Positions 1-9,247 of a DNA stretch of 64,000 nt are shown piece after piece. Origin of the DNA: G965207125 sp965207125 (GTDB taxonomy: Bacteria; Pseudomonadota; Alphaproteobacteria; Puniceispirillales; UBA1172); contig OZ242263.1 of NCBI GenBank assembly GCA_965207125.1, positions 558,001-622,000 on the forward strand. The letters are read 5' to 3'. Both the position numbers and the translations under genes were made by a program. Under the pieces are notes generated by a model, which did not search any database, was not told where the DNA came from, and saw nothing but the letters and a program-made list of their open reading frames with translations. The first letter of the stretch is position 1. The number at the start of each line of letters is the position of its first letter.

Positions 1-1
1 A

Positions 2-1030
2 GGCACATTCAAAGAACTCGGAAAAGAGGCCAAAGGCGGGGTTCGCGTATCTTTTTCAGCCGAGGACGTCATGGCGAACGCGCGGGATATGCTTGGCAAA
101 ACCCTCGTAACCGCACAAACCGGCGCCCAGGGCAAAAAAGTTAACAGGCTTTATATTGAGGATGGGGCTGATATTGCCCGCGAGTTATATCTTTCTATTT
201 TGGTTGACCGCAGCGTCGGGCAAGTGAGTTTCGTTGTGTCGACCGAAGGCGGCATGGATATAGAGACCGTGGCGCATGAAACGCCTGACAAGATCCACAG
301 CGTGGCGATTTCCATTGAGCGCGGATGCTCTGATGTTGAGGCTGGCAGCCTAGCCGACGCGCTTGAGATGAAAGGCGCAACGCGCGATCAGGCGATGGTA
401 CTGTTTAAGAATCTCTACACGGCTTTTGTTGAAAAAGACATGAGCCTGCTTGAGGTCAATCCCTTGATTGTCACCCAGGCGGGAGATATTCAAGTGCTCG
501 ATGCCAAAATGTCTTTTGATGATAACGCCCTTTTTCGCCATCCTGAAATCATCGCCTTGCGGGATGAGACCGAAGAAGATTCAAAGGAAATAGAGGCATC
601 AAAGCATGATCTCGCCTATATCAGCCTCGATGGCGATATCGGCTGCATGGTGAACGGTGCGGGGCTCGCTATGGCCACGATGGATATCATCAAACTCTAT
701 GGGGGTGAGCCAGCCAATTTTCTCGATGTTGGCGGCGGCGCAACAGCTGAAAAAGTAACCTCAGCCTTTAAGATCATCACGTCGGACGCAAAGGTAAAAG
801 GAATTCTGATCAATATTTTTGGCGGAATCATGCGCTGTGACGTCATTGCCGAAGGCGTAGTCCAAGCAGTGAAAGAGGTGTCATTAAATGTGCCACTCGT
901 GGTGCGCCTTGAAGGCACGAAGGTTGCCGAAGGTAAGGCTATTCTCGAAAAAAGTGGACTTGACGTAATCGCCGCCAATGATCTTAACGACGCGGCGGAA
1001 AAAATTGTGAGCGCGGTTAAGGCGCTATAA
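2..1030 (+). CDS. sucC: Succinate-CoA ligase (ADP-forming) subunit beta, 5' end cut by window
   Basis: This is the beta subunit of succinyl-CoA synthetase, which makes ATP or GTP from succinyl-CoA in the TCA cycle. The reading frame is open from base 2, and about the first 50 residues lie left of the window; the internal Met at 71 is not the start. The visible part holds the end of the ATP-grasp domain and the ligase domain, with family blocks such as GCMVNGAGLAM, GEPANFLDVGGGA and NIFGGIMRCD. It ends with TAA 11 nt before sucD, so the two subunits are co-transcribed. Identification is firm; only the N-terminus is missing because of the window edge. Confidence 0.97.
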   Translation, partial: GTFKELGKEAKGGVRVSFSAEDVMANARDMLGKTLVTAQTGAQGKKVNRLYIEDGADIARELYLSILVDRSVGQVSFVVSTEGGMDIETVAHETPDKIHSVAISIERGCSDVEAGSLADALEMKGATRDQAMVLFKNLYTAFVEKDMSLLEVNPLIVTQAGDIQVLDAKMSFDDNALFRHPEIIALRDETEEDSKEIEASKHDLAYISLDGDIGCMVNGAGLAMATMDIIKLYGGEPANFLDVGGGATAEKVTSAFKIITSDAKVKGILINIFGGIMRCDVIAEGVVQAVKEVSLNVPLVVRLEGTKVAEGKAILEKSGLDVIAANDLNDAAEKIVSAVKAL

Positions 1031-1041
1031 GGGAAAAAATC

Positions 1042-1944
1042 ATGGCAATACTCATCAATAAAGACACCAAAATCATCGTTCAGGGCTTAACCGGCAAGAC
1101 TGGCACCTTCCACACCGAACAAGCCCTCGCCTATCACGGCACACAAATGGTCGCGGGAACACATCCTAAAAAAGGGGGTGAGACCTGGAGGAGCGAAAGC
1201 GGCGTCTCATTGCCTCTTTTCACAACAACCGCCGAAGCGAGGACGGCGACTGGCGCAAACGCCTCGGTGATTTACGTGCCCCCCGCTGGTGCGGCCGCTG
1301 CGATTATAGAGGCCATCGACGCCGAGATCGAATTAATCATCTGCATCACCGAAGGCGTGCCTATTTTAGATATGGTTCGGGTCAAGGAAAAACTGGACGC
1401 ATCCCGCTCACGGCTGATCGGGCCTAACTGCCCCGGTTTGCTGACGCCGGAGCAATGTAAAATCGGCATCATGCCAAGCAGTATTTTCAAACGCGGTTCG
1501 GTTGGGGTTTTATCGCGCTCGGGGACTTTAACTTATGAGGCGGTTTACCAGACGACCATGGCCGGACTTGGTCAAAGCACCGCCGTGGGAATTGGTGGCG
1601 ACCCGGTCAAGGGAACGGAGTTTATCGATGTATTAGATTTATTTCTTGACGATCCCCAGACAGAATCAATCATCATGATCGGCGAGATTGGCGGGGCCGC
1701 CGAAGAAGAAGCCGCCGCATTCATCGCAGCTGAGGCTAAAAAAGGACGCGCAAAACCAATGGTCGGCTTTATCGCCGGGCGCACATCTCCCCCTGGGCGA
1801 ACGATGGGACACGCAGGAGCGGTGATTTCCGGCGGCAAAGGCGGTGCTGAGGCGAAGATCGAAGCACTGGAAGCAGCAGGGGTTCGGGTGTCCCCCTCGC
1901 CCGCTTCGCTTGGCGACACGCTACTTGAGGTGCTAAAAGCTTAG
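1042..1944 (+). CDS. sucD: Succinate-CoA ligase subunit alpha
   Basis: This is the alpha subunit of succinyl-CoA synthetase. It binds CoA in an N-terminal Rossmann-type domain and carries the phosphorylated histidine. The CoA-binding block VQGLTGKTGTFH lies near residue 13, and the active-site histidine sits in GHAGAVISGGKGGA (His about 257). The protein has 300 residues, slightly longer than the usual 290. The start ATG at 1042 follows an AAGGGA-like ribosome site directly after sucC. The gene ends 14 nt from the stop of the convergent ketopantoate-reductase-like gene, leaving little space for a terminator. Confidence 0.97.
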   Translation: MAILINKDTKIIVQGLTGKTGTFHTEQALAYHGTQMVAGTHPKKGGETWRSESGVSLPLFTTTAEARTATGANASVIYVPPAGAAAAIIEAIDAEIELIICITEGVPILDMVRVKEKLDASRSRLIGPNCPGLLTPEQCKIGIMPSSIFKRGSVGVLSRSGTLTYEAVYQTTMAGLGQSTAVGIGGDPVKGTEFIDVLDLFLDDPQTESIIMIGEIGGAAEEEAAAFIAAEAKKGRAKPMVGFIAGRTSPPGRTMGHAGAVISGGKGGAEAKIEALEAAGVRVSPSPASLGDTLLEVLKA

Positions 1945-1958
1945 CATCTCTATGGGTG

Positions 1959-2996
1959 TCACGCTGCGAGGCGCGCGAGACGCGCATCCACGATATCGAC
2001 AATCTCATCAACCGTCTCATTGGAACGGCCTTGCGATCTGCCAATCCGTTGGATTAATCGGTCCACGCGCTCTATACGATGAATACCTCCATCTATCGCC
2101 CGCGCCACGGATGACGGATTGATGAGGTTTTGGGCGGCGGCGGCGTATTTCTCAAACGGCACTTGGTCGGCTTCATCCGCTCCTAGACGTCGCGCTAAAT
2201 CACTAACCCACCCATAAACAGTTTCAGAAGCAGCAAGGTCGCTATGAACCGCGTCCTTGATAGACGTCACTTTGTCCCTACCAATACAGCGATAATTACC
2301 CGCCATGAGCATACTCCACTTGGCAAGCGGCACGAACAGGCTGTCTGAAACGCGCAATTTAACCGGCACGTCTTTGCCGTCCAAACGCACAGCGGCGATA
2401 TCCTCCTCGAGGCTGTTAAGCATAGCGTTCGCTGAAGAACTGGCGAAACTGGCGGCTTTGAAATTAGTCGGCAAGCCAACTTGCAGAACGTTATTCTCCT
2501 CATCCTGAGGTCTAAAAGCTTGAGGGTCAGGGCTACAAAGTGACATCAGATCCGGTTTGAATCCATCCCACACCTCTGGTGTTTCATAGCAATCGCTAAG
2601 GTCAATTTCTGCAAGAGCCGACACGCGCTTGAGAAACGGCAACGGCGGCATATTCATAATGGACAAGCAAGGCTTGCCGCTTTCGGCGACATTTTTCATC
2701 AAGCCCCGCACGTCCGGAGAGGTGTATTGCGGCTCCTGCATGGCAAGGGCGATCATATCATACTGCTCGGGGCGCGCATCCGCAGGCGTGCAGGCCTTGA
2801 GAGTGCCGGGCAAATCCCGTGAGAAAATAGAGCGATGCGTATCTTCATCGCGCAATTTGATTCGCACTTCAGTCCCCTCACGATTGACCAGCTCCGCTGA
2901 ATTCTCGCGACAGATCAACATAACTTCATGACCAGCCATCAGCAATTTGGTCGACAGGAGCGAGCCGTAGGACGCACCCAAAATCATGATTTTCAT
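1959..2996 (-). CDS. Ketopantoate reductase (ApbA/PanE)-like oxidoreductase
   Basis: This is a 345-residue NAD(P)-dependent oxidoreductase related to 2-dehydropantoate 2-reductase and opine-type dehydrogenases. The protein opens directly with a Rossmann fold (MKIMILGASYGS, then GHEVMLICR). The frame is open for 35 more codons upstream, but the ATG at 2996 has an AGAGGA ribosome site about 8 nt before it, and the Rossmann fold should begin at residue 1. The glycine motif is GxSYGS rather than GxGxxG, so substrate identity is uncertain and I do not call it PanE. It is divergent from the XRE/DUF2083 regulator gene at 3204 and shares its promoter gap, so it may be a regulatory target. Confidence 0.7.
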   Translation of the reverse strand: MKIMILGASYGSLLSTKLLMAGHEVMLICRENSAELVNREGTEVRIKLRDEDTHRSIFSRDLPGTLKACTPADARPEQYDMIALAMQEPQYTSPDVRGLMKNVAESGKPCLSIMNMPPLPFLKRVSALAEIDLSDCYETPEVWDGFKPDLMSLCSPDPQAFRPQDEENNVLQVGLPTNFKAASFASSSANAMLNSLEEDIAAVRLDGKDVPVKLRVSDSLFVPLAKWSMLMAGNYRCIGRDKVTSIKDAVHSDLAASETVYGWVSDLARRLGADEADQVPFEKYAAAAQNLINPSSVARAIDGGIHRIERVDRLIQRIGRSQGRSNETVDEIVDIVDARLARLAA

Positions 2997-3116
2997 CGCA
3001 GTATCCTCTTGTTTGTTGAGATAACCCCGCGACCACATCGCGGGACACCATGCCTTAAAAACAGGCAGTCTTATCCTGTCATTGACGCTATGACTAGCCA
3101 AAAAGTGAAAAAATGA

Positions 3117-3139
3117 AAATTGTAAATTCTTTACAATTT
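3117..3139. promoter_or_regulatory. Perfect 23-bp palindrome, likely operator of the XRE regulator
   Basis: The palindrome has two 10-bp arms, with core TTGTAAA and TTTACAA, separated by the spacer TTC. A further half-site-like TTTACA follows at 3143-3148. It lies in the 207-bp gap between the divergent ketopantoate-reductase-like gene and the XRE regulator, 64 bp upstream of the regulator start. Regulators of this family (RamB/ScfR-like) bind short AT-rich palindromes, so autoregulation is a reasonable inference but is not shown. Confidence 0.55.
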
Positions 3140-3203
3140 CAATTTACATTCCGCGCCAATCCTAGTATGTTAGTGTCTTGTCTGGGATTTTCAGGAAAAA
3201 CCG

Positions 3204-4640
3204 ATGCAAAAAATCCTTGCTGGACATAAATTGCGGCGATTGCGCCAATCGATTGATCTCTCACAAAGATCAATGGCTGAAATCCTTGGCATTAGCTCAT
3301 CTTATCTCAATCTTCTTGAGCATAACCAGCGCCCTTTGACGGCGGCCCTCCTTTTGCGGATTGGCAATAATTTTGACATTAACCTGCTGGAATTCGCTGA
3401 AGATGACAACGCCTCGCTGGCAGTTAGCGCTACTGAAGTGTTTTCAGACCCTATTCTCGCTGATGAGCCGATATCAAGACGGGAAATACAGGATATGGTG
3501 TCGGCGGCCCCAACCGCAGCGCGCGGGATTATCAAACTATTTCAAGCCTATCGTAGCGTCCGCGATGAGTTAGAAGCCACCGTAGGCAACAGCCGCGATG
3601 TCAAAGTGATTGGCAATCCAGTTGAACAAGTCCGCGATATTCTACAGAAAGCCCATAATTATTTTCCGACTCTTGAGGAGAAAGCCGAGGAATTGCGCTT
3701 ATCTCTTATGGCCGATAGCGGCTTATTACAAGGCGTGGGAGGCGCGCAGGAGGTAGATCTAGGGGCCACTATCCGTCACATCAAAAAAGCACATAACGTC
3801 ACGACTCGCATCATGCCTGTCCAAGTGATGCAGAATCAGTTAAGACGATACGATATGCACCGCAGTGAGATTCTCATCAGCGAGATTCTATTGCGTCCCC
3901 AGCGCGTTTTTCATCTGCTGGTTCAACTGGCCATGATCGAGGACGAGGAGATTATCGAAGCGGTGATCAAGGAGTACCGGCAGCATGATCAACAGACCTT
4001 GTCTTTGCTGAAAGTGACCTTGGCAGCGTGGTTCGCCGGAGCGGTCATGATGCCCTACCAGCATTTTCTCGAATCGGCCAAAGCCTTGCGCTATGATATC
4101 GATTTGCTATGTCGGCGTTTTGGCACAACTTTTGAGCAAACCTGCCACCGCTTGACCACCCTACACGCGCCGAACGCTCGAGGAATTCCTTTCGCCTTCA
4201 TCCGCACAGATGACGCGGGCAATATCTCTAAAAGAATCTCAGCAGCCGGCATCAATTTCGCCTCGCATGGTGGTGGTTGTCCAAAATGGGCGATGCACAG
4301 AGCATTTCGGACGCCCGACAAAATCCTTGTTCAGGCGGCAGAATTGCCGAACGGCCAGCAAATTTTGTCGATGGCCCGGTCGGTATCATCGCAATTATCA
4401 CCGGCGGGGAAGGACGCTCCCGAATTCACGGTGGCGCTCTGCTGCGAGTTGCATCACGCGCCCGAAATCATTTATGCCGACAGGCTAGATCTTGGTAAAA
4501 ATAAAGTTCTCGATCCCGTAGGGATTAACTGCTCGGTATGCGAGAGAATGGATTGCACCCAACGTTCGCATCCACCCATCGGCCACGAATTGCGCTTTGA
4601 CGGGCCTATGAGACGGGTAGGGTTTTACGATCTAGGATGA
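3204..4640 (+). CDS. XRE-family transcriptional regulator, short-chain fatty-acyl type (DUF2083)
   Basis: This is a 478-residue DNA-binding regulator of the group often annotated as short-chain fatty-acyl transcriptional regulators (RamB/PrpR-like). Residues about 8-62 form an XRE helix-turn-helix (LRRLRQSIDLSQRSMAEILG, then SSSYLNLLEHNQRP). The middle is an IrrE/ImmA-like domain in which the HExxH metal motif is degenerate (RPQRVFHLLVQLAMIEDEE), as is usual here. The C-terminal DUF2083 domain has the Cys cluster (INCSVCERMDCTQR, then SHPP). The start has an AGGA site 8 nt upstream. Family members control propionate, acetate, glyoxylate or methylcitrate genes; the target here is unknown. Its last 16 nt overlap the 3' end of the convergent fdsA. 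Confidence 0.85.
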   Translation: MQKILAGHKLRRLRQSIDLSQRSMAEILGISSSYLNLLEHNQRPLTAALLLRIGNNFDINLLEFAEDDNASLAVSATEVFSDPILADEPISRREIQDMVSAAPTAARGIIKLFQAYRSVRDELEATVGNSRDVKVIGNPVEQVRDILQKAHNYFPTLEEKAEELRLSLMADSGLLQGVGGAQEVDLGATIRHIKKAHNVTTRIMPVQVMQNQLRRYDMHRSEILISEILLRPQRVFHLLVQLAMIEDEEIIEAVIKEYRQHDQQTLSLLKVTLAAWFAGAVMMPYQHFLESAKALRYDIDLLCRRFGTTFEQTCHRLTTLHAPNARGIPFAFIRTDDAGNISKRISAAGINFASHGGGCPKWAMHRAFRTPDKILVQAAELPNGQQILSMARSVSSQLSPAGKDAPEFTVALCCELHHAPEIIYADRLDLGKNKVLDPVGINCSVCERMDCTQRSHPPIGHELRFDGPMRRVGFYDLG

Positions 4641-7405
4641 TCAGGCTTGGCAATTTGGCAAGCGGCGAATTTGAATTCGGGAATCTTACCATAAGGGTCT
4701 AATTGCGGGTTGGTCAGGATATTGGCGGACGCCTCGACATAAGCAAAGGGAACAAACACCATATCTTCGGCAACCGCGCGGTCCGCCCGCGCCATAATGG
4801 TGATTTGCCCTCGGCGGGTTTTGATCGAGATCATATCGCCTGCATCAACCCCAAGTCGCCGCAATGTTTTCGGATGAAGCGAAGCATTCGCCTCTGGCTC
4901 TATCACATCAAGCACGTTAGCGCGGCGCGTCATCGAGCCGGTATGCCAATGTTCCAACAGCCGCCCAGTGGTCAGGATCATTGGATATTGAGCGTCAGGC
5001 ACTTCGGCGGGCGGGATGATGCTCGCAGGCGTAAATCGTGCACGCCCACCACCACGGGGAAATCCTTCGGCAAAAACGATCGCTTGCCCTGGGTCATCTG
5101 CGCTCAGCGAGGGATAGGTTACGACATTCTCCGCTTCAAGCCTCTCCCAAGTGATATTATCAAGCGACTGCATCGAGTGTTTCATCTCAGCAAAAACCTC
5201 ACGCGGGTGGCTGTAATTCCAGTCAAGACCAAGACGCCGTGCGAGTTCAACGGTAATCCGCCAATCCTCACGCGCCTCACCCGGTGGCTTAATCGCTGGC
5301 CGTCCCATTTGCACTTGGCGGTTGGTGTTGGTGACAGTGCCGGTTTTTTCAGCCCACGCCGAGGCTGGCAGAATCACATCGGCGTAATTCGCGGTTTCGG
5401 TTAGGAAAATATCCTGCACCACCAGATGGCTGAGTTTAGCCAGCGCATCTCTCGCATGCGCAACATCAGGATCAGACATAGCGGGATTTTCACCCAGAAT
5501 ATACATAGAGGTAATATCGCCGTCATGGATAGCATCCATGATCTCGATCACAGTCAGCCCTTTTTCAGCAGCGATGTTATCGGACTGCCAGATGTCGTTA
5601 AAAGACGTGCGCACGCCTTCATCCGTGACACTTTGATAGTCAGGCAGGAACATCGGAATTAACCCCGCATCAGACGCGCCCTGCACGTTATTCTGTCCGC
5701 GCAAAGGATGCAGTCCTGACCCCGGGCGTCCAACCTGCCCGCACATCAGGGCAAGCGAGATCAGGCATCGAGAATTGTCAGTGCCGTGGATATGCTGTGA
5801 GATTCCCATACCCCAAAAGATCATCGCGGCCTTAGCGGTGGCAAAATCACGCGCAACCTCACGCAGGGTTTCTGCATCTATCCCGCAGAATTCAGCCATT
5901 TTTTCAGGGGGAAAATCTTTGAGATGCTTCACCATCGCATCCCAGTTTTCAGTAAAACCATCGATATATTGCTTGTCGTAAAGCTTTTCCTCAACGATGA
6001 CATGCATGATCGCATTCAGCATCGCAACATCAGATCCGGGGCGAAATTGTAGCCTATGAGTGGCATAGCGTTTAAGCCCCACCCCTCTAGGATCCATAAC
6101 AATCAGCTTGCCGCCGCGTTTGGTGAATTGCTTAAAATAGGTGGCTGCCACCGGGTGGTTTTCGATGGGATTAGCGCCAATCACGATGGCAACATCAGCG
6201 TTTTCAATCTCGTTAAAGGTCGCGGTAACCGCACCGGAACCAACATTCTCAAGCAGGGCCGCGACCGAGGACGCATGACAAAGCCGCGTGCAGTGATCAA
6301 CGTTGTTATGCCCAAATCCTTGCCTGATTAGTTTCTGGAAAAGATACGCTTCTTCATTAGAACATTTCGCTGAGCCAAAACCAGCAACCCGGGTGCCTTT
6401 AACGTCACGTTCACGAATAAACCCTTGGGCCGCGATATCTAACGCCTCATCCCACGAAGCCTCGCGAAAATGCGTTAAGGGATTTGCGGGGTCAACATTG
6501 AGTCCTTTGGGTGGGGCGTCCTCACGGCGAATGAGGGGCTTTGTTAGGCGATGCGAGTGGTGAACATAATCAAAACCAAAACGTCCTTTGACACAAAGCC
6601 TGTTTTCATTTGCTGGCCCGGGCGCGCCTTCAACATATTTTATTTTATCGTCCTTGATTTTGAAACTGAGTTGACAGCCGACACCGCAATAAGGGCACAC
6701 CGACTGCACTTCACGATCATAATCCTTGCTATCGCCGCGTTCTTCCTCATCGAGAACGGTGGCGGGCATAAGAGCGCCGGTGGGACAAGCTTGGACGCAC
6801 TCACCGCAAGCAACACAGGTAGAACTCCCCATCGGGTCATCCATATCGAAAACAATTTTCGCATCGCCCCCGCGCGCCGCCATGCCAATCACGTCATTGA
6901 CCTGCACTTCTCGGCAAGCCCTAACACAGAGATTACAATGGATACAGGCATCGAGATTAACCCGCATTGCCACGTGGGATGCGTCTAATAAAGGCACAGC
7001 ATCGGCAGGTTTGGCGGGAAAGCGACTTTCGGTGATGTTGTTAGCTTTCATCATCGCGTGAAAATGTGATGAGGCGTCATGCGCGGCGTCTGGCTGGTCA
7101 GCGGCCAGCAATTCCACGACGAGTGCGCGGGATTTTTCAGCGCGAGGGCTCGCAGTGTTAATCACCATACCGTCCCGTACTTTGCGGATACATGATGCGA
7201 CAAGCGCTCGCTCGCCTTCAACCTCAACCATACACGCACGGCAATTTCCATCCGGACGATAGCCAGGAGCCGGTTTATGGCAGAGATGGGGGATTGTGTT
7301 ACCTAGCCCTTGAGCGGCTTCCCAAATGGTTTTATCCTCGGCAACATTGTGCTTAATGCCATCAATCGTAATGGCTAGTTTTTGCGTATTGAGTGAATCA
7401 GGCAT
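4625..7405 (-). CDS. fdsA: NAD-dependent formate dehydrogenase, catalytic alpha subunit (FdsA-like)
   Basis: This is the 926-residue molybdenum (bis-MGD) catalytic subunit of a soluble NAD-dependent formate dehydrogenase, oxidising formate to CO2. The N-terminus is a NuoG-like iron-sulfur module: a [2Fe-2S] site (CHKPAPGYRPDGNCRACMVE), a His-containing cluster site, and two ferredoxin [4Fe-4S] motifs (CIHCNLCVRAC, CVACGECVQACP). A third cluster motif, CPYCGVGC, starts the molybdopterin domain. The Mo ligand is Cys376 in DHCTRLCHAS, so this is the cysteine, not the selenocysteine, form. The start ATG lies 3 nt after the stop of the fused beta/gamma gene. Neither FdsC/FdhD nor FdsD follows; the next gene is convergent and overlaps by 16 nt. 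Confidence 0.95.
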   Translation of the reverse strand: MPDSLNTQKLAITIDGIKHNVAEDKTIWEAAQGLGNTIPHLCHKPAPGYRPDGNCRACMVEVEGERALVASCIRKVRDGMVINTASPRAEKSRALVVELLAADQPDAAHDASSHFHAMMKANNITESRFPAKPADAVPLLDASHVAMRVNLDACIHCNLCVRACREVQVNDVIGMAARGGDAKIVFDMDDPMGSSTCVACGECVQACPTGALMPATVLDEEERGDSKDYDREVQSVCPYCGVGCQLSFKIKDDKIKYVEGAPGPANENRLCVKGRFGFDYVHHSHRLTKPLIRREDAPPKGLNVDPANPLTHFREASWDEALDIAAQGFIRERDVKGTRVAGFGSAKCSNEEAYLFQKLIRQGFGHNNVDHCTRLCHASSVAALLENVGSGAVTATFNEIENADVAIVIGANPIENHPVAATYFKQFTKRGGKLIVMDPRGVGLKRYATHRLQFRPGSDVAMLNAIMHVIVEEKLYDKQYIDGFTENWDAMVKHLKDFPPEKMAEFCGIDAETLREVARDFATAKAAMIFWGMGISQHIHGTDNSRCLISLALMCGQVGRPGSGLHPLRGQNNVQGASDAGLIPMFLPDYQSVTDEGVRTSFNDIWQSDNIAAEKGLTVIEIMDAIHDGDITSMYILGENPAMSDPDVAHARDALAKLSHLVVQDIFLTETANYADVILPASAWAEKTGTVTNTNRQVQMGRPAIKPPGEAREDWRITVELARRLGLDWNYSHPREVFAEMKHSMQSLDNITWERLEAENVVTYPSLSADDPGQAIVFAEGFPRGGGRARFTPASIIPPAEVPDAQYPMILTTGRLLEHWHTGSMTRRANVLDVIEPEANASLHPKTLRRLGVDAGDMISIKTRRGQITIMARADRAVAEDMVFVPFAYVEASANILTNPQLDPYGKIPEFKFAACQIAKPDHPRS

Positions 7406-7408
7406 AGA

Positions 7409-9109
7409 TCAAGTAATTTCGCTGTTAAAATGTTTCATGGTAAGGCGGATGGCGTTAGGCGCGGCTTGTCCCAACCCGCAGATAGATGCGTCTTCCATAA
7501 CCTGACAAAGGTCGGTGAGCAGGTTCTGATCCCATTGCTTTTCTTGCATGAGCTGGACGGCCTTAGCGCATCCCGTTCGGCATGGGGTGCATTGCCCGCA
7601 GCTTTCATCCTCGAAAAAGCGCAAAATATTAAGCGCGGCATCGCGCGCCTTGTCCTGATCAGACAGAACCACGACGGCCGCCGAGCCGATAAAACTGCCA
7701 TGCGGTTGCAAAGTATCAAAATCAAGCGGCACGTCATCAAGACGCGCTGGCAGAAGCCCCGATGATGGCCCTCCAGGCTGGTATGCATTGAAATTATGCC
7801 CCCCAGCCATACCGCCAGCCGCTTCGATCAGATCAGTGATGGTCGAGCCAGCCGGCAACAAATAAACCCCAGGCTTGGCAACCCGCCCTGAAATAGAATA
7901 GCTTCTCAGCCCTTTGCGCCCATTTTTCTCAACTGACGACAGAATCTCCGGGCCCTCACGACATATTCTCGCAACCCAGTGAAGTGTTTCGATATTGTGC
8001 ACCAGAGTCGGGCGGTTAAAAATACCACATTGCGCGACATAAGGCGGACGGTGTCGAGGCAACCCTCGCTTGCCCTCGATGGATTCGATCATCGCGCTTT
8101 CCTCACCACAGATATAAGCACCCGCCCCGCGCCGCAGATCAATATACCCCGGCTTGACGATTCCAGCTTCTTCAATCTTGGCAATTTCATCGCGCAGAAT
8201 GTGCAAAACAGCCGGATATTCATCACGCATATAAATAAAACAGGCCTCAGCCTCGACAGCCCACGCAGCAACCAGCATTCCTTCTAGGAAAAAATGCGGG
8301 GTACGTTCGAGATAATATCTATCCTTGAACGTGCCTGGCTCCCCCTCATCACCGTTGACCGCGAGATAACGCGGCCCAGTTTCAGCGCGAACAAACCCCC
8401 ATTTTTTACCTGAAGGGAATCCAGCACCGCCCAAACCACGAAGCCCGCTCGTAGCAATTTTCTCTTGCACCACTTGCCAATCACCATCTTTACGCAAGTC
8501 TAAAAGCGCTTGGTATCCACCTTCAGCTTGGTAGTCGTCAAAAGACTGATAGTCGGGAATATGGGCATGCGTGTCGCCGGTCTCAATCGCCGTCTTAACT
8601 TTATCCAAACTCGCGTGATCCACATGATTATGCCCGATCTCAAGGGTTGGCGCAGTATCACACCGTCCCATACACGGCGCACGAACCACTCTGACCTGAT
8701 CAGGGGCGAGATTCTTTTGCAAGGTGGAAATCAACGCCGCCGCTCCAGCAAGTTCGCAAGACAACGAATCGCAAACACGGATCGTTAACGGTGGCGGCGG
8801 GGTTTCACCTTCATCAACAACGTCAAAATGCGCATAGAATGTAGCGGTTTCATAAACTTCGGTCTGGGCGAGGCGCATCTCATCAGCCAAGGCGTGAAGA
8901 TGGGGCAAGCTAAGGCAGGCGTATTTATCCTGAATGAGATGCAGAAACTCTATCAGGTGATCGCGGCGCCGTGGCTTATCACCCAGCAAATCGCGCACAT
9001 CATGAAGGGCGGCGTCATCTAGCTGTCGTCCTTTGGGATTTCTGCGCCCCTTACCGGGGGCTGATTTCCAGACGCCGCTTTTATTATCAACAGATGAATC
9101 CAACTTCAC
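7409..9109 (-). CDS. Formate dehydrogenase NAD/FMN subunit, FdsG-FdsB fusion
   Basis: This 566-residue protein joins two subunits that are separate in the well-studied FdsGBA enzymes. Residues about 30-180 are the thioredoxin-like [2Fe-2S] subunit (FdsG/NuoE), with Cys pairs in VCDSLSCELAG and CMGRCDTAP. After a linker the rest is the FMN/NADH and [4Fe-4S] subunit (FdsB/NuoF), with GLGGAGFPSGKKW, AYICGEESAMI, and the cluster ligands CGQCTPCRTGC plus a later SICGLG. It passes electrons from FdsA to NAD. The start is GTG at 9109, preceded by AGGAG 4 nt away. It is the promoter-proximal gene of the pair with fdsA. Confidence 0.93.
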   Translation of the reverse strand: MKLDSSVDNKSGVWKSAPGKGRRNPKGRQLDDAALHDVRDLLGDKPRRRDHLIEFLHLIQDKYACLSLPHLHALADEMRLAQTEVYETATFYAHFDVVDEGETPPPPLTIRVCDSLSCELAGAAALISTLQKNLAPDQVRVVRAPCMGRCDTAPTLEIGHNHVDHASLDKVKTAIETGDTHAHIPDYQSFDDYQAEGGYQALLDLRKDGDWQVVQEKIATSGLRGLGGAGFPSGKKWGFVRAETGPRYLAVNGDEGEPGTFKDRYYLERTPHFFLEGMLVAAWAVEAEACFIYMRDEYPAVLHILRDEIAKIEEAGIVKPGYIDLRRGAGAYICGEESAMIESIEGKRGLPRHRPPYVAQCGIFNRPTLVHNIETLHWVARICREGPEILSSVEKNGRKGLRSYSISGRVAKPGVYLLPAGSTITDLIEAAGGMAGGHNFNAYQPGGPSSGLLPARLDDVPLDFDTLQPHGSFIGSAAVVVLSDQDKARDAALNILRFFEDESCGQCTPCRTGCAKAVQLMQEKQWDQNLLTDLCQVMEDASICGLGQAAPNAIRLTMKHFNSEIT

Positions 9110-9138
9110 AAAACTCCTATTAGTCTTTTTAATTCCTA

Positions 9139-9217
9139 TAGCATGAAACTATCGTGGTATATTGTATGCTAGAAATCACGATGTCCCGCAAGATAAAAAA
9201 AACCATATACTTATGGT
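9139..9217. promoter_or_regulatory. Divergent control region with three inverted repeats
   Basis: The 138-bp gap between the formate dehydrogenase operon and the quinone oxidoreductase gene contains interleaved inverted repeats TAGCAT (9139-9144)/ATGCTA (9166-9171) and ATCGTG (9151-9156)/CACGAT (9177-9182). It also has a compact ACCATA-TACT-TATGGT hairpin at 9202-9217, next to an A run that reads as a T run on the minus strand. These look like operator or leader elements. No regulator gene is adjacent, so the binding protein is unknown. Confidence 0.35.
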
Positions 9218-9247
9218 CTCGAAATAAACAGGAAAAGACGAAGAAAC

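Noticed and set aside
4625..7405. FdsA as a NuoG (complex I) subunit or nitrate reductase
   Set aside because: The Cys-His pair in DHCTRLCHAS, the length and the NuoE/NuoF-like fused partner match soluble NAD-dependent formate dehydrogenase; no other complex I genes are nearby.
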